This document shows, piece after piece, positions 44,940-54,192 of a stretch of 64,000 nucleotides of DNA (its first letter is position 1; every line of letters begins with the position of its first letter). A program made the position numbers and the translations under genes. The DNA comes from Roseiarcus sp963835215 (GTDB lineage Bacteria > Pseudomonadota > Alphaproteobacteria > Rhizobiales > Beijerinckiaceae). The notes beneath the pieces were generated by a model. That model was not told where the DNA came from, did no database searches, and worked only from the letters and a program-made list of their open reading frames with translations. The stretch spans positions 62,001 through 126,000 of the forward strand of contig CAWIES010000002.1 of NCBI GenBank assembly GCA_963835215.1. Reading direction: 5' to 3'.

Positions 44940-46055
44940 ATGAAGATCAAGTCGATCGAACCGTTCATTGTCCACGCACCGCTCAACGTGGATTCGATCT
45001 CGGATTCGACGCACACGATCACCCACTGGGGCGTGGTCGGCGCGAAAGTCGTGACCGACGACGGCCTCGAAGGTTACGGCTATACCGGCACTCATGCGCA
45101 TCTGGCCACCGACCGGCTCATCACAAGCTGCATTTCGGAGAGTTACGCCCCGCTGCTGATTGGCGAGGACGCGCAGGACATCGACCGGCTCTGGCGCAAG
45201 CTTCTTTACTATCCCCCAGTGCGTTGGGTGGGCCGCGCCGGCATTACCAACATCGCAGCGGGCGCGCTTGATATCGCGCTGTGGGATTTGCGCGCCAAAG
45301 CGGCGAACGCGCCGCTGTGGAAGCTGCTCGGCGGCGCGACCGTCGATCGATTGGAGGCGTACAATACCGATGTCGGCTGGCTCTCGATACCGCTGGCGAA
45401 AATGGTCGGTTCCTGCAAGGCGGCCGTGGAGGTCGATGGCTTTCGGCGCCTGAAACTCAAAGTCGGGCATAGCGACCCAACGATCGACATCGAGCGCATC
45501 GCGGCGGTCCGCAAGGCGGTGGGGCCCGGCGTAACAATTGCCATCGATGGAAACGGCAAATGGGACCTTCCCACCTGCATGCGTTTCTGCGCGCGGGTGG
45601 AGCCGCTGGATGTGTTCTGGTTCGAAGAACCGATGTGGTTCGACAACATACGTGGACACGCCGAACTGGCGAGCTCTACTTCCATTCCGATCGCGCTCGG
45701 CGAGCAGCTCTACACTTTGCACGCCTTCAACGCCTTTATGGACGCCGGCGCCGTGCAATATGTTCAGCCTGACGTAACCCGCTTGGCCGGCATCACCGAA
45801 TACATCCAGGTCGCGCACGCCGCGCATGGTCGCGGACTGCCGGTGGTCGCGCATGTCGGCGACATGGGCCAGGTGCACGTGCATTTGTCGTTCTGGCATC
45901 CGGCGACGGCGATGCTCGAATACATCCCCTGGATCAAGGACTGCTTCGAGGAGCCGATCCGAGTCCGGGACGGCGCCTACGAGCGTCCCGAAGCGCCCGG
46001 CGCCGGCGCCACGCTCACAAAGCAAGCCATCGCAGCCTATTCCAAGCCGCTATAG
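44940..46055 (+). CDS. Enolase-superfamily (mandelate racemase/muconate lactonizing) sugar-acid dehydratase
   Basis: 371 residues. The capping domain comes first, then the barrel with Lys172-x-Lys174 (LKLKVGH), metal ligands Asp203 (AIDGNGKWD), Glu229 (FEEPMW) and Glu255 (GEQLYT), and His305 (VAHVGDMGQ) as second base. This is the catalytic set of the mandelate racemase subgroup, most of which dehydrate aldonic acids to 2-keto-3-deoxy acids. With the SDR and lactonase-type amidohydrolase that follow, it fits a sugar to lactone to acid to keto-deoxy-acid route (as for L-fucose or L-rhamnose). Which sugar is not clear. Confidence 0.88.
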   Translation: MKIKSIEPFIVHAPLNVDSISDSTHTITHWGVVGAKVVTDDGLEGYGYTGTHAHLATDRLITSCISESYAPLLIGEDAQDIDRLWRKLLYYPPVRWVGRAGITNIAAGALDIALWDLRAKAANAPLWKLLGGATVDRLEAYNTDVGWLSIPLAKMVGSCKAAVEVDGFRRLKLKVGHSDPTIDIERIAAVRKAVGPGVTIAIDGNGKWDLPTCMRFCARVEPLDVFWFEEPMWFDNIRGHAELASSTSIPIALGEQLYTLHAFNAFMDAGAVQYVQPDVTRLAGITEYIQVAHAAHGRGLPVVAHVGDMGQVHVHLSFWHPATAMLEYIPWIKDCFEEPIRVRDGAYERPEAPGAGATLTKQAIAAYSKPL

Positions 46056-46089
46056 CCGAGAGCCCAAAACCAACGGACGAAGAGACGAC

Positions 46090-46890
46090 ATGACGCGACC
46101 GCCGATCGAACGAGAATTCGTTGGGAAGACCGCCTTCGTCTTGGGCGGAAGCTCAGGCATTGGCCTGGCCTCAGCCGAATTGCTCGCGGAACGGGGCGCC
46201 AATGTCGTGGTGGTTGGCCACACGGATGACGCCCACGACGTCGCGCGCAAAATATCGGATAGCGGGGGCAAAGCAGTCGGCCTCGTCGGCGACGCCAGCA
46301 AAGGCGATTTCGTCCGTCAGGCGATCGAACGTACGATCGCCGAGTTCAATTCGCTCGACATCCTGTTGTGTTCGGCGGCGATCCATCCGCTCGGCGACGT
46401 GGTCGAAACCGACGAAGCGACCTGGGACCGCGCCTTCGAAGTCAACGTCAAATCGATGTATCTGTGCTGCCACTATGGCGTGCCGCACATGATCAAAGGC
46501 GGCGGTGGTTCGATCATCACGCTGTCCTCGGTGCAGGCGACATCCAATACGCCCAATGTCTGCGCCTACGCCGCGACCAAGGGCGCGATCCTTACCTTCA
46601 CCCACACGCTCGCCGTCGACCTGGCGAAATATAGCATTCGCGCCAATACAATCTGCCCAGGCTCGATTATCACGCCGATGCAGGAACATTTCGCCAGGCT
46701 CAACGGCGCCGGCCGCAGTATCGAAGAGATGTATGCGGTCTTCGCCCGGCCCGTGCCGCTACAGCGCCTCGGCCACGCCTGGGAGATCGCCGAGCTCGCT
46801 GCATTTCTTGCGAGCCCGCGCTCTGGCTTCTGCACCGGGTCTCAATTCACTGCGGACGGCGGCCTGCTCGCTGGCCTGCGCATCTTCTGA
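46090..46890 (+). CDS. Short-chain dehydrogenase of the sugar-acid operon
   Basis: 266 residues from ATG 46090. Cofactor loop VLGGSSGIGLASAELLAERGANVVVVG, catalytic Ser in TLSSVQATSNTPN, and Tyr-x3-Lys in CAYAATKGAILTFTHTLAVDLAKYSIRANTICPG. The expected NNAG reads CSAA (LLCSAAIHPLG), a mild deviation. It probably oxidises the imported sugar to its lactone, the substrate of the amidohydrolase encoded 26 bases downstream. Confidence 0.9.
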   Translation: MTRPPIEREFVGKTAFVLGGSSGIGLASAELLAERGANVVVVGHTDDAHDVARKISDSGGKAVGLVGDASKGDFVRQAIERTIAEFNSLDILLCSAAIHPLGDVVETDEATWDRAFEVNVKSMYLCCHYGVPHMIKGGGGSIITLSSVQATSNTPNVCAYAATKGAILTFTHTLAVDLAKYSIRANTICPGSIITPMQEHFARLNGAGRSIEEMYAVFARPVPLQRLGHAWEIAELAAFLASPRSGFCTGSQFTADGGLLAGLRIF

Positions 46891-46915
46891 CCACGCGAGC
46901 GAAAGACGGAAGCCC

Positions 46916-47749
46916 ATGCGTCGACTCGATTGCCACATGCACCATTGGACGCTCGCGCTGGAGCGCTACTACAGTCTCTGGATGACGCCGGCGCTCAAGA
47001 GCCTTTACGGCGACTTCGGCCCGCGCGACGCGACGCCGCTGATGGCGCAAAACGGCGTCGACGGCGTCGTGCTCATCGCCGCCGCCAATTCGATTCACGA
47101 GACCGGCTACCTGATGGGCGTTGCCGACTCGCAGGATTACGTGCGCGGCGTCGTCGCGTGGATCGACATGCTGGCGCCGAGCGCCGCAGACGACATCCGA
47201 TACTGGTCTCGCTTTCGCAAGTTGAAGGGCTTCCGGCCGTATCTGCAGGACCTTCCCGAAGACGATTGGGTGCTGAAACCTGAACTTGCGCCGGCTCTTC
47301 GAGCGATGGTCGAGTCAAACCTGTCTTTCGATATCCTGGTCAAGCCGCGCCATCTCACGCACGCCGCCGAATTCGTGAAACGCAACCCGGATCTCATGGT
47401 GGTCATCGACCACATGGCGAAACCTGAAATTCGCAATTCCGGATTCGAGCCTTGGCGCCGCGAGATGGAGGCGTTCCGCGCGCTCAAACACGTTCACTGC
47501 AAGATATCGGGAATTCTCACTGAGGACGGCGAGGCTTGGTCGGTCGAACGCATCCGCCCCTACGTCGATGCGGTCATCGACATTTTCGGCCCGGACCGCC
47601 TGATGTTCGGCAGCGACTGGCCGGTTGTCAATTTGGTCGCCGACTACGGCCGGTGGGTGGACGCCGTCGAAACGCTGCTGGGCGATCTTACGCGCGCCGA
47701 TCAGCAAAAAATCTGGGCCGACAATGGCGAGCGTTTTTATCGGGTCTGA
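46916..47749 (+). CDS. Amidohydrolase-family lactonase (sugar lactone hydrolase type)
   Basis: 277 residues from ATG 46916. It belongs to the COG3618-type amidohydrolases: N-terminal metal motif RLDCHMHHW, then LKGFRPYLQDLPEDDW, MVVIDHMAKP with a ligand His, and CKISGI and LMFGSDWPV with the catalytic Asp. Members open L-fucono-, L-rhamnono- or similar lactones, or hydrolyse 2-pyrone-dicarboxylate. The sugar-acid dehydratase two genes upstream favours a sugar lactone. Confidence 0.87.
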   Translation: MRRLDCHMHHWTLALERYYSLWMTPALKSLYGDFGPRDATPLMAQNGVDGVVLIAAANSIHETGYLMGVADSQDYVRGVVAWIDMLAPSAADDIRYWSRFRKLKGFRPYLQDLPEDDWVLKPELAPALRAMVESNLSFDILVKPRHLTHAAEFVKRNPDLMVVIDHMAKPEIRNSGFEPWRREMEAFRALKHVHCKISGILTEDGEAWSVERIRPYVDAVIDIFGPDRLMFGSDWPVVNLVADYGRWVDAVETLLGDLTRADQQKIWADNGERFYRV

Positions 47750-47834
47750 GGTGGGCTCGCCGATCAGAATGCCAATTCCACGTTCATCAAGAGCAGGGCG
47801 GGTGCGACCCGCTGACAAAGGGAGGAGAACGACG

Positions 47835-48869
47835 ATGGTCAGTTACGCAAAGTGCGCAGTCGGCGCCGCGACTCTATTGACGCTGATGGCGCTGAATTCC
47901 GCCGCAGCGCTGGCGTCGAGCAACAAGATCGCCCTCATGCCAGGCGGGCCGCATCCCTATTTTGCGCCGTGGGAGCAAGCGGCGGCAGACGCAAAGAAGG
48001 ATTTCGGTATTGGGGATGTTCAGTACAAAGTGCCCGCCGAGTGGAAACTCGATCTGCAAACCGAGTTGATGGAGAGTCTCGCCACCCAGGGTTATGTTGG
48101 CTTCGGCTTCTTCCCTGGCGACGCAGTGGGCATCAATTCGACGCTCCAGGAGCTGTCCGCCAACGGCGGCGTCACCGCAGCGCTTGCCGGGTGCACGCAA
48201 GATCCGACCAAGGCCGCGTTCTGTCTCGGCACCGACGTCTACAAGGCGGCGTATGTCGGAGCGCAGGCGCTCATCAAGGCGATGGGCGGCAAGGGCCGGA
48301 TTATTCATCTCGCCGGTCTCGTCATTGATCCCAACACCAAGCTTCGCATGGCGGCAATCGAGAAGGCGGTCGGCGAGACGAACGGGGCGGTCACGCTCGT
48401 CCAGCACATCACCGATCTCGATGCGCAGGAGGCCGCCGACCAGAAGATCAACGCATTGCTTGGCGCGCAGAAGGACCAGATCGATGGCTTGATCGCCACC
48501 GCCTATATCCCCTCGACGGTGGCCGCCAAAGCCTTGCGCAACCTCGGCGACAAGCGCATCAAGCTGGTCGGCATGGACGACGACAAGATCGTGCTTGACG
48601 GCATCCGCGACGGGTTTGTCGCCGGCACGATGGCTCAGAATGCCTACGGCCAAGGATACATCGGCGCTTATGCGCTCGACCTGCTCGCCAGCGGCTGCAA
48701 GATCAAGGACGGCGCGCCCTTCGAGACGACGCCGCAGACGGCCAAGTTCATCGACTCAGGGACAGTGTTGATCCAGAAGGCCAACGTCGACAGCTACAAG
48801 GACGACCTCAAGAAGGTCACGACGGAGATCCAGAGCGGATTCAAGGACAAGTTCCTCGCCTGCAAATGA
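47835..48869 (+). CDS. Ribose-type periplasmic sugar-binding protein
   Basis: 344 residues from ATG 47835 (GGAGGAG 8-14 bases upstream). Signal peptide AKCAVGAATLLTLMALNSAAALA, then IALMPGGPHPYFAPWEQAAADAKKDFGIGDVQYKVPAEWKLDLQTELMESLATQGYVGFGFFPGDAVGINSTL. Two internal Cys (about residues 127 and 136) and a near-terminal Cys could form a disulfide. It supplies the transporter encoded by the next three genes. Confidence 0.92.
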   Translation: MVSYAKCAVGAATLLTLMALNSAAALASSNKIALMPGGPHPYFAPWEQAAADAKKDFGIGDVQYKVPAEWKLDLQTELMESLATQGYVGFGFFPGDAVGINSTLQELSANGGVTAALAGCTQDPTKAAFCLGTDVYKAAYVGAQALIKAMGGKGRIIHLAGLVIDPNTKLRMAAIEKAVGETNGAVTLVQHITDLDAQEAADQKINALLGAQKDQIDGLIATAYIPSTVAAKALRNLGDKRIKLVGMDDDKIVLDGIRDGFVAGTMAQNAYGQGYIGAYALDLLASGCKIKDGAPFETTPQTAKFIDSGTVLIQKANVDSYKDDLKKVTTEIQSGFKDKFLACK

Positions 48870-48925
48870 GACGCCGCGCGCCTCGTTGAGAAGCGGCGCG
48901 GACCATCTGAGAACCGGACGGGACC

Positions 48926-49927
48926 ATGACGGTCGATAAGCCCGAAACCGCCGAACGTATTTCGATCCTTTCGCTCGCGAGCTCGAACCTCTTCGGGCTC
49001 GCGGCGATCGTCGCTGCGCTCTGGGCGCTTTTCGTGAGCTTGACGCCCGCCATTGCCTCGTCTTTCAGCCTTTTCGCGATTTCGCGTTCACTTGGCATCG
49101 ACATTGTGGTCGGGTTTTCGACAATGGTCGTGCTGGCGACCGGCGGCATGAACCTCGCGATCGGTTCGATCGGCGTTTGCGCCGTCATGTTCGCGGGCTA
49201 CCTGATACAGGATGTCGGTGTCCCGGCGCCACTTGCGATGCTCGCTGCATTGGCGCTTGGCGCCGCGTCCGGCTGGGCGAATGGCGTCGCCATCGTCGTC
49301 ACCGGCGCCAACGCCTTCGTCGTGACCCTCGCGAGCGCCAGCCTGTTCTTCGGCGCCATGCTGATAACGACCCACGGCACCCCATTTGAGGGCATGCCAC
49401 CCGGACTTGCTGACTTTGGCCGGATGCGTTGGGGCTTCGTCTCGCCGATGCTCGCGCTCGCCCTGGCGATCGGCGTCGCCTTGACGATACTCTTTCGCTT
49501 CACCGCGCTCGGACGCGAGATTCTGGCGGTCGGCGCCAACACCCGCGCGGCGCATATGTCAGGCATTCGCGTCGGCCGTGTGATTGTCATCGTGCATATG
49601 CTGTCTGGGCTGCTGGCGGCAGTCGCCGGGCTGATGACAATGGCGCGACTGGGCGCGGCAATTCCGGCGATTGGCCGCGATTGGCTGCTGCCCTCCTTCC
49701 TCGCCCCGGTTCTCGGCGGCACGCTGCTGTCGGGCGGCGCGGTGTCGATAGGCGGAACGATCCTCGGCGCCCTGCTGATCGCGACGTTGCGCGCGGGGAT
49801 ACTCACCTTGCAGGTTGCGAACTTCTGGTTGCAGCTCGTTCTCGGGCTTGCGTTGCTCTGCTCGGTCGCGCTCGACCGCTATCGCGGCGCGTACCTCGAG
49901 CGCAAGAGCGCAAGGGCCCGTGCATGA
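48926..49927 (+). CDS. Ribose-type ABC transporter permease
   Basis: 333 residues, RbsC-like: GIDIVVGFSTMVVLATGGMNLAIGSIGVCAVM, GWANGVAIVVTGANAFVVTLASASLFFG, REILAVGANTRAAHMSGIRVGRV and FLAPVLGGTLLSGGAVSIGGTILGALLIATLRAGI. About nine membrane segments. It overlaps the second permease by four bases (ATGA). Confidence 0.92.
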   Translation: MTVDKPETAERISILSLASSNLFGLAAIVAALWALFVSLTPAIASSFSLFAISRSLGIDIVVGFSTMVVLATGGMNLAIGSIGVCAVMFAGYLIQDVGVPAPLAMLAALALGAASGWANGVAIVVTGANAFVVTLASASLFFGAMLITTHGTPFEGMPPGLADFGRMRWGFVSPMLALALAIGVALTILFRFTALGREILAVGANTRAAHMSGIRVGRVIVIVHMLSGLLAAVAGLMTMARLGAAIPAIGRDWLLPSFLAPVLGGTLLSGGAVSIGGTILGALLIATLRAGILTLQVANFWLQLVLGLALLCSVALDRYRGAYLERKSARARA

Positions 49928-50871
49928 GCACGCGCTTCTTCGAGAAGGAATGGCCGGCGCTCGCGATCGCCATCGCTTTGGGCATCGCCTTCCTCGCGGC
50001 GACCTCGCCCGCGTTCCTTACCGAGTTCAACATCTACGTCCTGCTGCGTTCGTTCTGCATCTCGCTGCTTGTCGCCTTCTCTCAGATGACGACGCTCGCG
50101 GTTGGGCAGCTCAACGTCTCGATCGGCGCGCTCGGCGGTTTGGTGGCGATCGTCGTCGGCGGTCTGATGGAGAAACTCGGCGTCCCGATCGGCGTCGCCC
50201 TGGCGGCCGGGCTCACGCTCGGCGCGCTCTGTGGCTTCGTCAACGGCGTGCTGGTGACGCGCACCGGGATCGATGGCTTCATCGTGACACTGGCGACCGC
50301 CTCGGTGTTCGATGGGATCAATCTGGGGATCACCAAGTCGATCCCCTTCTACAACATGCCCGCCGCGCTGGTCGCCTTCGGCACGGCGCGCTTCCATGCG
50401 CTGCCGTATCTTCTGATCCCGCCCGTGCTGGCTGCGGTGTTGCTCGCGATCTTTTTCGCCCGCACTTCGCTCGGCCGATATCTGCTTGCGGTCGGCGGCA
50501 ACCCGCAGGCGGCCGAGCTTTCGGGGGTGCCGCGAGCCCGCATCATCGTGTTGGCGCACACCTTGTCGGGCCTTCTCGCGGCCGGCGCGGCGATTCTCGC
50601 CGTCGCCCAATTGGGTTCGGCACAGCCGACCATTGGCTCCGACTGGTTGATCCTCTCCTTTGCGGCGCCGATCATCGGCGGCGCGGCGCTAGGCGGCGGC
50701 TATGTCTCGGTCCTCGCAACCGCGCTGGCGGTTGTGTTGTTGACCCTGATCCAAAACGGTCTGGTGCTCGAACAGATCGATCCCTTCTGGGTGCAATTCC
50801 TGCTTGGCGGGCTGATCCTCACGGCGGTCGGACTCGACCGGCTGCGCGTCGCCCGTGCTGGAGGCGGCTGA
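49924..50871 (+). CDS. Ribose-type ABC transporter permease, second subunit
   Basis: 315 residues from ATG 49924. RbsC-like motifs: ISLLVAFSQMTTLAVGQLNVSIGALGGLVAIV, GFVNGVLVTRTGIDGFIVTLATASVFDGINLG, RYLLAVGGNPQAAELSGVPRARI and FAAPIIGGAALGGGYVSVLATALAVVLLTLIQNGL. It overlaps the ATPase ATG by one base. With the previous permease it forms a heterodimeric channel. Confidence 0.92.
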   Translation: MSTRFFEKEWPALAIAIALGIAFLAATSPAFLTEFNIYVLLRSFCISLLVAFSQMTTLAVGQLNVSIGALGGLVAIVVGGLMEKLGVPIGVALAAGLTLGALCGFVNGVLVTRTGIDGFIVTLATASVFDGINLGITKSIPFYNMPAALVAFGTARFHALPYLLIPPVLAAVLLAIFFARTSLGRYLLAVGGNPQAAELSGVPRARIIVLAHTLSGLLAAGAAILAVAQLGSAQPTIGSDWLILSFAAPIIGGAALGGGYVSVLATALAVVLLTLIQNGLVLEQIDPFWVQFLLGGLILTAVGLDRLRVARAGGG

Positions 50872-52367
50872 TGCGCCTCGCGGTCGAGAATGTTGGCAAG
50901 TCGTTTCCAGGCGTCGTCGCTCTCGACGGCGTATCGTTTCTTCTGGAGCCGGGCGAAATCCACGCTCTGGTCGGCGAGAACGGAGCGGGAAAGTCGACCC
51001 TGATCAAAATACTCACCGGAATTTATCAACCCGATCGCGGGCGGCTTACAATCGACGGCAAGGAGGCTCGCTTCGCCTCCGCGCGCGACGCGATCGCTGC
51101 GGGTATCGGCGCCGTCCATCAGGAGCGCAACCTGGTGCCGCGTTTCACGGTAGGAGAGAATATCGCGCTCGAACGCCTGCCGATGCGTTTCGGCTTTGTC
51201 GATTTCGACGCAATCCACGCGCGCGCGCGAAAATTCCTCGACGCAATCGACTCCTCCCTAGATACGCACGCCGAAGTGCGAAGACTCTCGGTCGCACAGA
51301 TGCAGATCGTCGAGATCGCCAAGGCGCTTTCCCTCGATAGCGGCGTGTTGCTGCTGGACGAGCCCACGGCCTCGATCACCGGCCACGAAGCGGAGGCGCT
51401 GTTCGTGATCCTCCGCCGCCTGAAGGCTCAGGGAAAGGCGATCGCTTTCGTCGGGCACAGATTGGAGGAGGTGCTTTCCATCGCCGACCGCGTGACGGTG
51501 CTGCGCGACGGAAAGGTCATGCTTTCGGGAGAGCCTGTCGCGAAGGTCGATCGCGCGCGTATCGTGCGTGAGATGGTCGGGCGCGAAGAACGCATCGCTG
51601 AGTTCGAGCGTGCGGTCCTCGACTCCAGTCCGCCGGCCCTGGAGGCGCGCGATCTGGCGACCGCGCAAGGTCACGTCGGAATAAACTTCAAACTGATGAA
51701 GGGCGAAATCCTCGGCCTCTATGGATTGGTTGGCGCCGGGCGTACGGAACTGGCCCGCGCGCTGGTTGGCGCCGAGCGAATTGTCGGCGGGCAACTGCTT
51801 GCTGACGGAGCGCCATTCGTGGCGCGCAATGTCGCCGACGCGGTCCACCGACAAAAAATCGGCTACGTGTCCGAGGATCGCAAGGGCGAAGGTCTGATCC
51901 TCGCGCATTCCATCCGCACCAACCTCGCCGCCACGATTTGGCGACGTGTTGCGAATCGACTCGGGCTGTTGCGGCGCAGCTCCGAACTGCGCGTCGTCGC
52001 GCCGATCGCGCGCAAACTCGATGTGCGCACACCGTCGCTGGAACGAGAAGTCGCCAAGCTCTCGGGCGGCAATCAGCAAAAGGTGTCGATCGCGAAATGG
52101 CTCGCCGCAAGGGTGAAGGTGCTGCTGGTCGATGAGCCCACGGTTGGGGTGGACGTCAACGCCAAAGCGGCTATCCACGAGGCGATCGTCGGCATTGCGC
52201 GCGAGGGCGTTTCTGTGTTGCTGATTTCGAGCGACCTGCCGGAAATGGTCGCGCTCGCGGATCGGGTTCTGGTCATGCGCGATTTCGCGCTGGTTGGCGA
52301 AGTCGAGAACGACCGCAAGCTGGACCGGGTCTCGCGCGCGATCATGGATTTGATCCACGGCGGGTAA
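50871..52367 (+). CDS. Ribose-type ABC transporter double ATPase
   Basis: 498 residues from ATG 50871. First domain Walker A GENGAGKST (about 35-43), signature region LSVAQMQIVEIAKALSL and Walker B LLLDEPTASI. Second domain has GLVGAGRTE in place of Walker A, then YVSEDRKGEGL, LSGGNQQKVSIAKWL and VDEPTVGVDV, the normal pattern for RbsA/MglA-like proteins. Last gene of the operon running from 44037. Confidence 0.93.
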   Translation: MRLAVENVGKSFPGVVALDGVSFLLEPGEIHALVGENGAGKSTLIKILTGIYQPDRGRLTIDGKEARFASARDAIAAGIGAVHQERNLVPRFTVGENIALERLPMRFGFVDFDAIHARARKFLDAIDSSLDTHAEVRRLSVAQMQIVEIAKALSLDSGVLLLDEPTASITGHEAEALFVILRRLKAQGKAIAFVGHRLEEVLSIADRVTVLRDGKVMLSGEPVAKVDRARIVREMVGREERIAEFERAVLDSSPPALEARDLATAQGHVGINFKLMKGEILGLYGLVGAGRTELARALVGAERIVGGQLLADGAPFVARNVADAVHRQKIGYVSEDRKGEGLILAHSIRTNLAATIWRRVANRLGLLRRSSELRVVAPIARKLDVRTPSLEREVAKLSGGNQQKVSIAKWLAARVKVLLVDEPTVGVDVNAKAAIHEAIVGIAREGVSVLLISSDLPEMVALADRVLVMRDFALVGEVENDRKLDRVSRAIMDLIHGG

Positions 52368-52369
52368 CG

Positions 52370-52534
52370 ACCGGCAAGCGCGCCTTCGGCGCCGCCATCC
52401 CGTTGCTGAAGAAGGCGCAGGCCGCCAACATCCCGGTCATCGCCTTCGACTCGGGCGTCGACAGCGACATCCCGGTGACGACTTGCCGCACCGATAGCGT
52501 TGCGGAGAAATCGCGTGAAGGACGTCTCGATTGA
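52370..52534 (+). pseudogene. Fragment of a sugar-binding protein gene
   Basis: Reads TGKRAFGAAIPLLKKAQAANIPVIAFDSGVDSDIPVTTCRTDSVAEKSREGRLD then stop, starting directly after the ATPase stop. IPVIAFDSGVDSDIPVTT with a following TD is the hinge and ligand region of ribose-type binding proteins. Both ends are missing and no start codon fits, so it is a remnant of a second binding-protein gene, not a functional one. Confidence 0.75.
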
Positions 52535-52631
52535 CGGACCGGAAAATGCGCCGTCGGCAAGGTCCAGAAATTACGCGCGGATTCGGCCCGACCTAAAACC
52601 AATAAGTACGTAATAACAGATACTTAAGTCG

Positions 52632-52721
52632 TGGCGGAGAGGGAGGGATTCGAACCCCCGGTACGCTTGCGCGTACTCCGCATTTCGAGTGCGGCGCGAT
52701 CGACCACTCTGCCACCTCTCC
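52632..52721 (-). tRNA. tRNA-Ser (anticodon CGA)
   Basis: Minus strand starts GGAGAGGTGGCAGAGTGG and ends with a CCTCTCC stem, G and encoded CCA. The acceptor stem (GGAGAGG/CCTCTCC) pairs fully. The anticodon loop is CT-CGA-AA, and a long variable arm (GTACGCG...CGTAC) is present as in class II serine tRNAs. GGGTTCGAATCCC is the T arm. Confidence 0.97.
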
Positions 52722-52824
52722 GCGGGGCGCGACTGCAGGCAAGAGCCTGCCGACGGGGTCGGCGCGCCGCTTAACACGGCGCCAAGTGGCTCGCAAGGCG
52801 CAGCGCCTTCTGGCTGGCCGCAGC

Positions 52825-53670
52825 TCAGGCGACCGCGTCAACTTGCACCGGGACCGCAACGCACTCGCGCCGCGCCAGGCGCTCGGCCGAGCGCGGATCA
52901 TGGGTCGGCAGGAAGACCGTCGGCCGCTCGGCGACGAGCGCTTTCAATCCCGCGAGGGTGGCGAGCGTGACGCGTTCGTCGGGGCCGACCCCGTCGACGA
53001 TTCCCGCCAGGAGACTGGCCTCGCTGTAGGCGGCGTCGCCCGCCAGAACGATGCGCCGGTCGCCTTCGTCGATAACGACCGAGATATGGTCGGGCGTATG
53101 GCCGGGCGTCGGAATAGCGACCACGGCGCCGTCGGCGACGAGCCGGCGCGAGCGGGCGAACGAGCTGTAGGGCTCATCGGCGAAGTCGAGCGGTTGCGGA
53201 TCGAAGCCGCTCGGCCAACGCTGCGGCAGATAGCCGAGAATGCGCCCGCCTACGCCGGCCGCCGCCGCGAGTTCGCCGGGGCTGGCGAGCGTGCGCGCTT
53301 CGGGAAAGCCGGCAAGACCGCCGTCGTGGTCGATGTGCAGATGCGTCAGCACGATCAGCCGCACGTCGCGCGCGCCGATGCCCAATGCGCGCAACTGCGG
53401 CGCGGCCTCCTGCTCGGGCTCGACATCGAACCTCACCGCGAGCTGAAAATAGGGATGCCAGCGCGGCAGGCGCTTGAGGCCGGCGTTGGCGCCGGAATCG
53501 ACGAGAATGACGCCGTCGCGATGCTCGATCGCGAAGGCGTAGGTCGGCAGCCAATCCGCCCATTCGGCGTCGAACATCGGCGCCAGACGGCGCGGCCAGC
53601 CATGGCCGCGGCCGACGAGCTGGCTCGACTTGATCCGCACGCGGCCGGTCTGGATGGCGTGGATGCGCAT
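52825..53670 (-). CDS. Metallo-beta-lactamase-fold hydrolase, lactonase-like
   Basis: 281 residues from ATG 53670 (AAGGAG upstream); the frame open to 54120 belongs to antisense sequence of the next gene and is trimmed. Metal motif LTHLHIDHDGGLAGFP (H-x-H-x-D-H), then PTPGHTPDHISVVI, LAGDAAYSE and a late His in FLPTHDPRS. This matches N-acyl homoserine lactonase-like members of the fold, though quorum quenching is not proven. It is 14 bases downstream of the DUF4260 gene, on the same strand. Confidence 0.88.
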   Translation of the reverse strand: MRIHAIQTGRVRIKSSQLVGRGHGWPRRLAPMFDAEWADWLPTYAFAIEHRDGVILVDSGANAGLKRLPRWHPYFQLAVRFDVEPEQEAAPQLRALGIGARDVRLIVLTHLHIDHDGGLAGFPEARTLASPGELAAAAGVGGRILGYLPQRWPSGFDPQPLDFADEPYSSFARSRRLVADGAVVAIPTPGHTPDHISVVIDEGDRRIVLAGDAAYSEASLLAGIVDGVGPDERVTLATLAGLKALVAERPTVFLPTHDPRSAERLARRECVAVPVQVDAVA

Positions 53671-53684
53671 GGCGCGATTCTCCT

Positions 53685-54098
53685 TCACGCGTGGCCGATG
53701 CGGCCGAGATGGGTGTCGGAGAATCCAGACGCGTATTTGAGGCCGTAACCCAGCGCGCGATCCATGCCGATATGGGCGATCCAGATCAGCGCGAGCGAGA
53801 GGGCCGTCGGCGCACCGAACGCCAGGCCGGCGGCCGCGAGCGCCAGCGGCGTAAAATAGGCATGGGAGAGGTTGTAGGCCGCGGCGCCGATCCGCGGGCC
53901 GCCAAGGTAGCCGAGCATCGCCAGGTCCGGCGCCAGCAACAGCGCGGCGAATAGCGTCCAGGCGCCGCCGAGATAGGCGTAGGCGGCGAGCGCGCCCGCG
54001 AAGGCCGCGAGGCCTTCGAGCCGCAACAGCAAAGCGGGTCCGCCGCGAGCGGGCGCAGAGGCGGAGGCGGAGGAAAAGGTCTGAGCGATTGCGGTCAT
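53685..54098 (-). CDS. DUF4260 small membrane protein
   Basis: 137 residues with about four hydrophobic segments. The DUF4260-type sequence reads LLRLEGLAAFAGALAAYAYLGG...LLLAPDLAMLGYLGGPRIGAAAYNLSHAYFTPLAL and ends WIAHIGMDRALGYGLKYASGFSDTHLGRIG. Function unknown. It is divergent from the LysR gene at 54193 and upstream of the lactonase-like gene, so the LysR protein may control both. Confidence 0.85.
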   Translation of the reverse strand: MTAIAQTFSSASASAPARGGPALLLRLEGLAAFAGALAAYAYLGGAWTLFAALLLAPDLAMLGYLGGPRIGAAAYNLSHAYFTPLALAAAGLAFGAPTALSLALIWIAHIGMDRALGYGLKYASGFSDTHLGRIGHA

Positions 54099-54192
54099 GG
54101 CGGGCTCCAGAGGCTAGCAAACCCCGACACCATGAGCCGATCGCGCGGCATACGGAATTGCATATTTCTGTTCTCCTGCTATACGAATTTGA

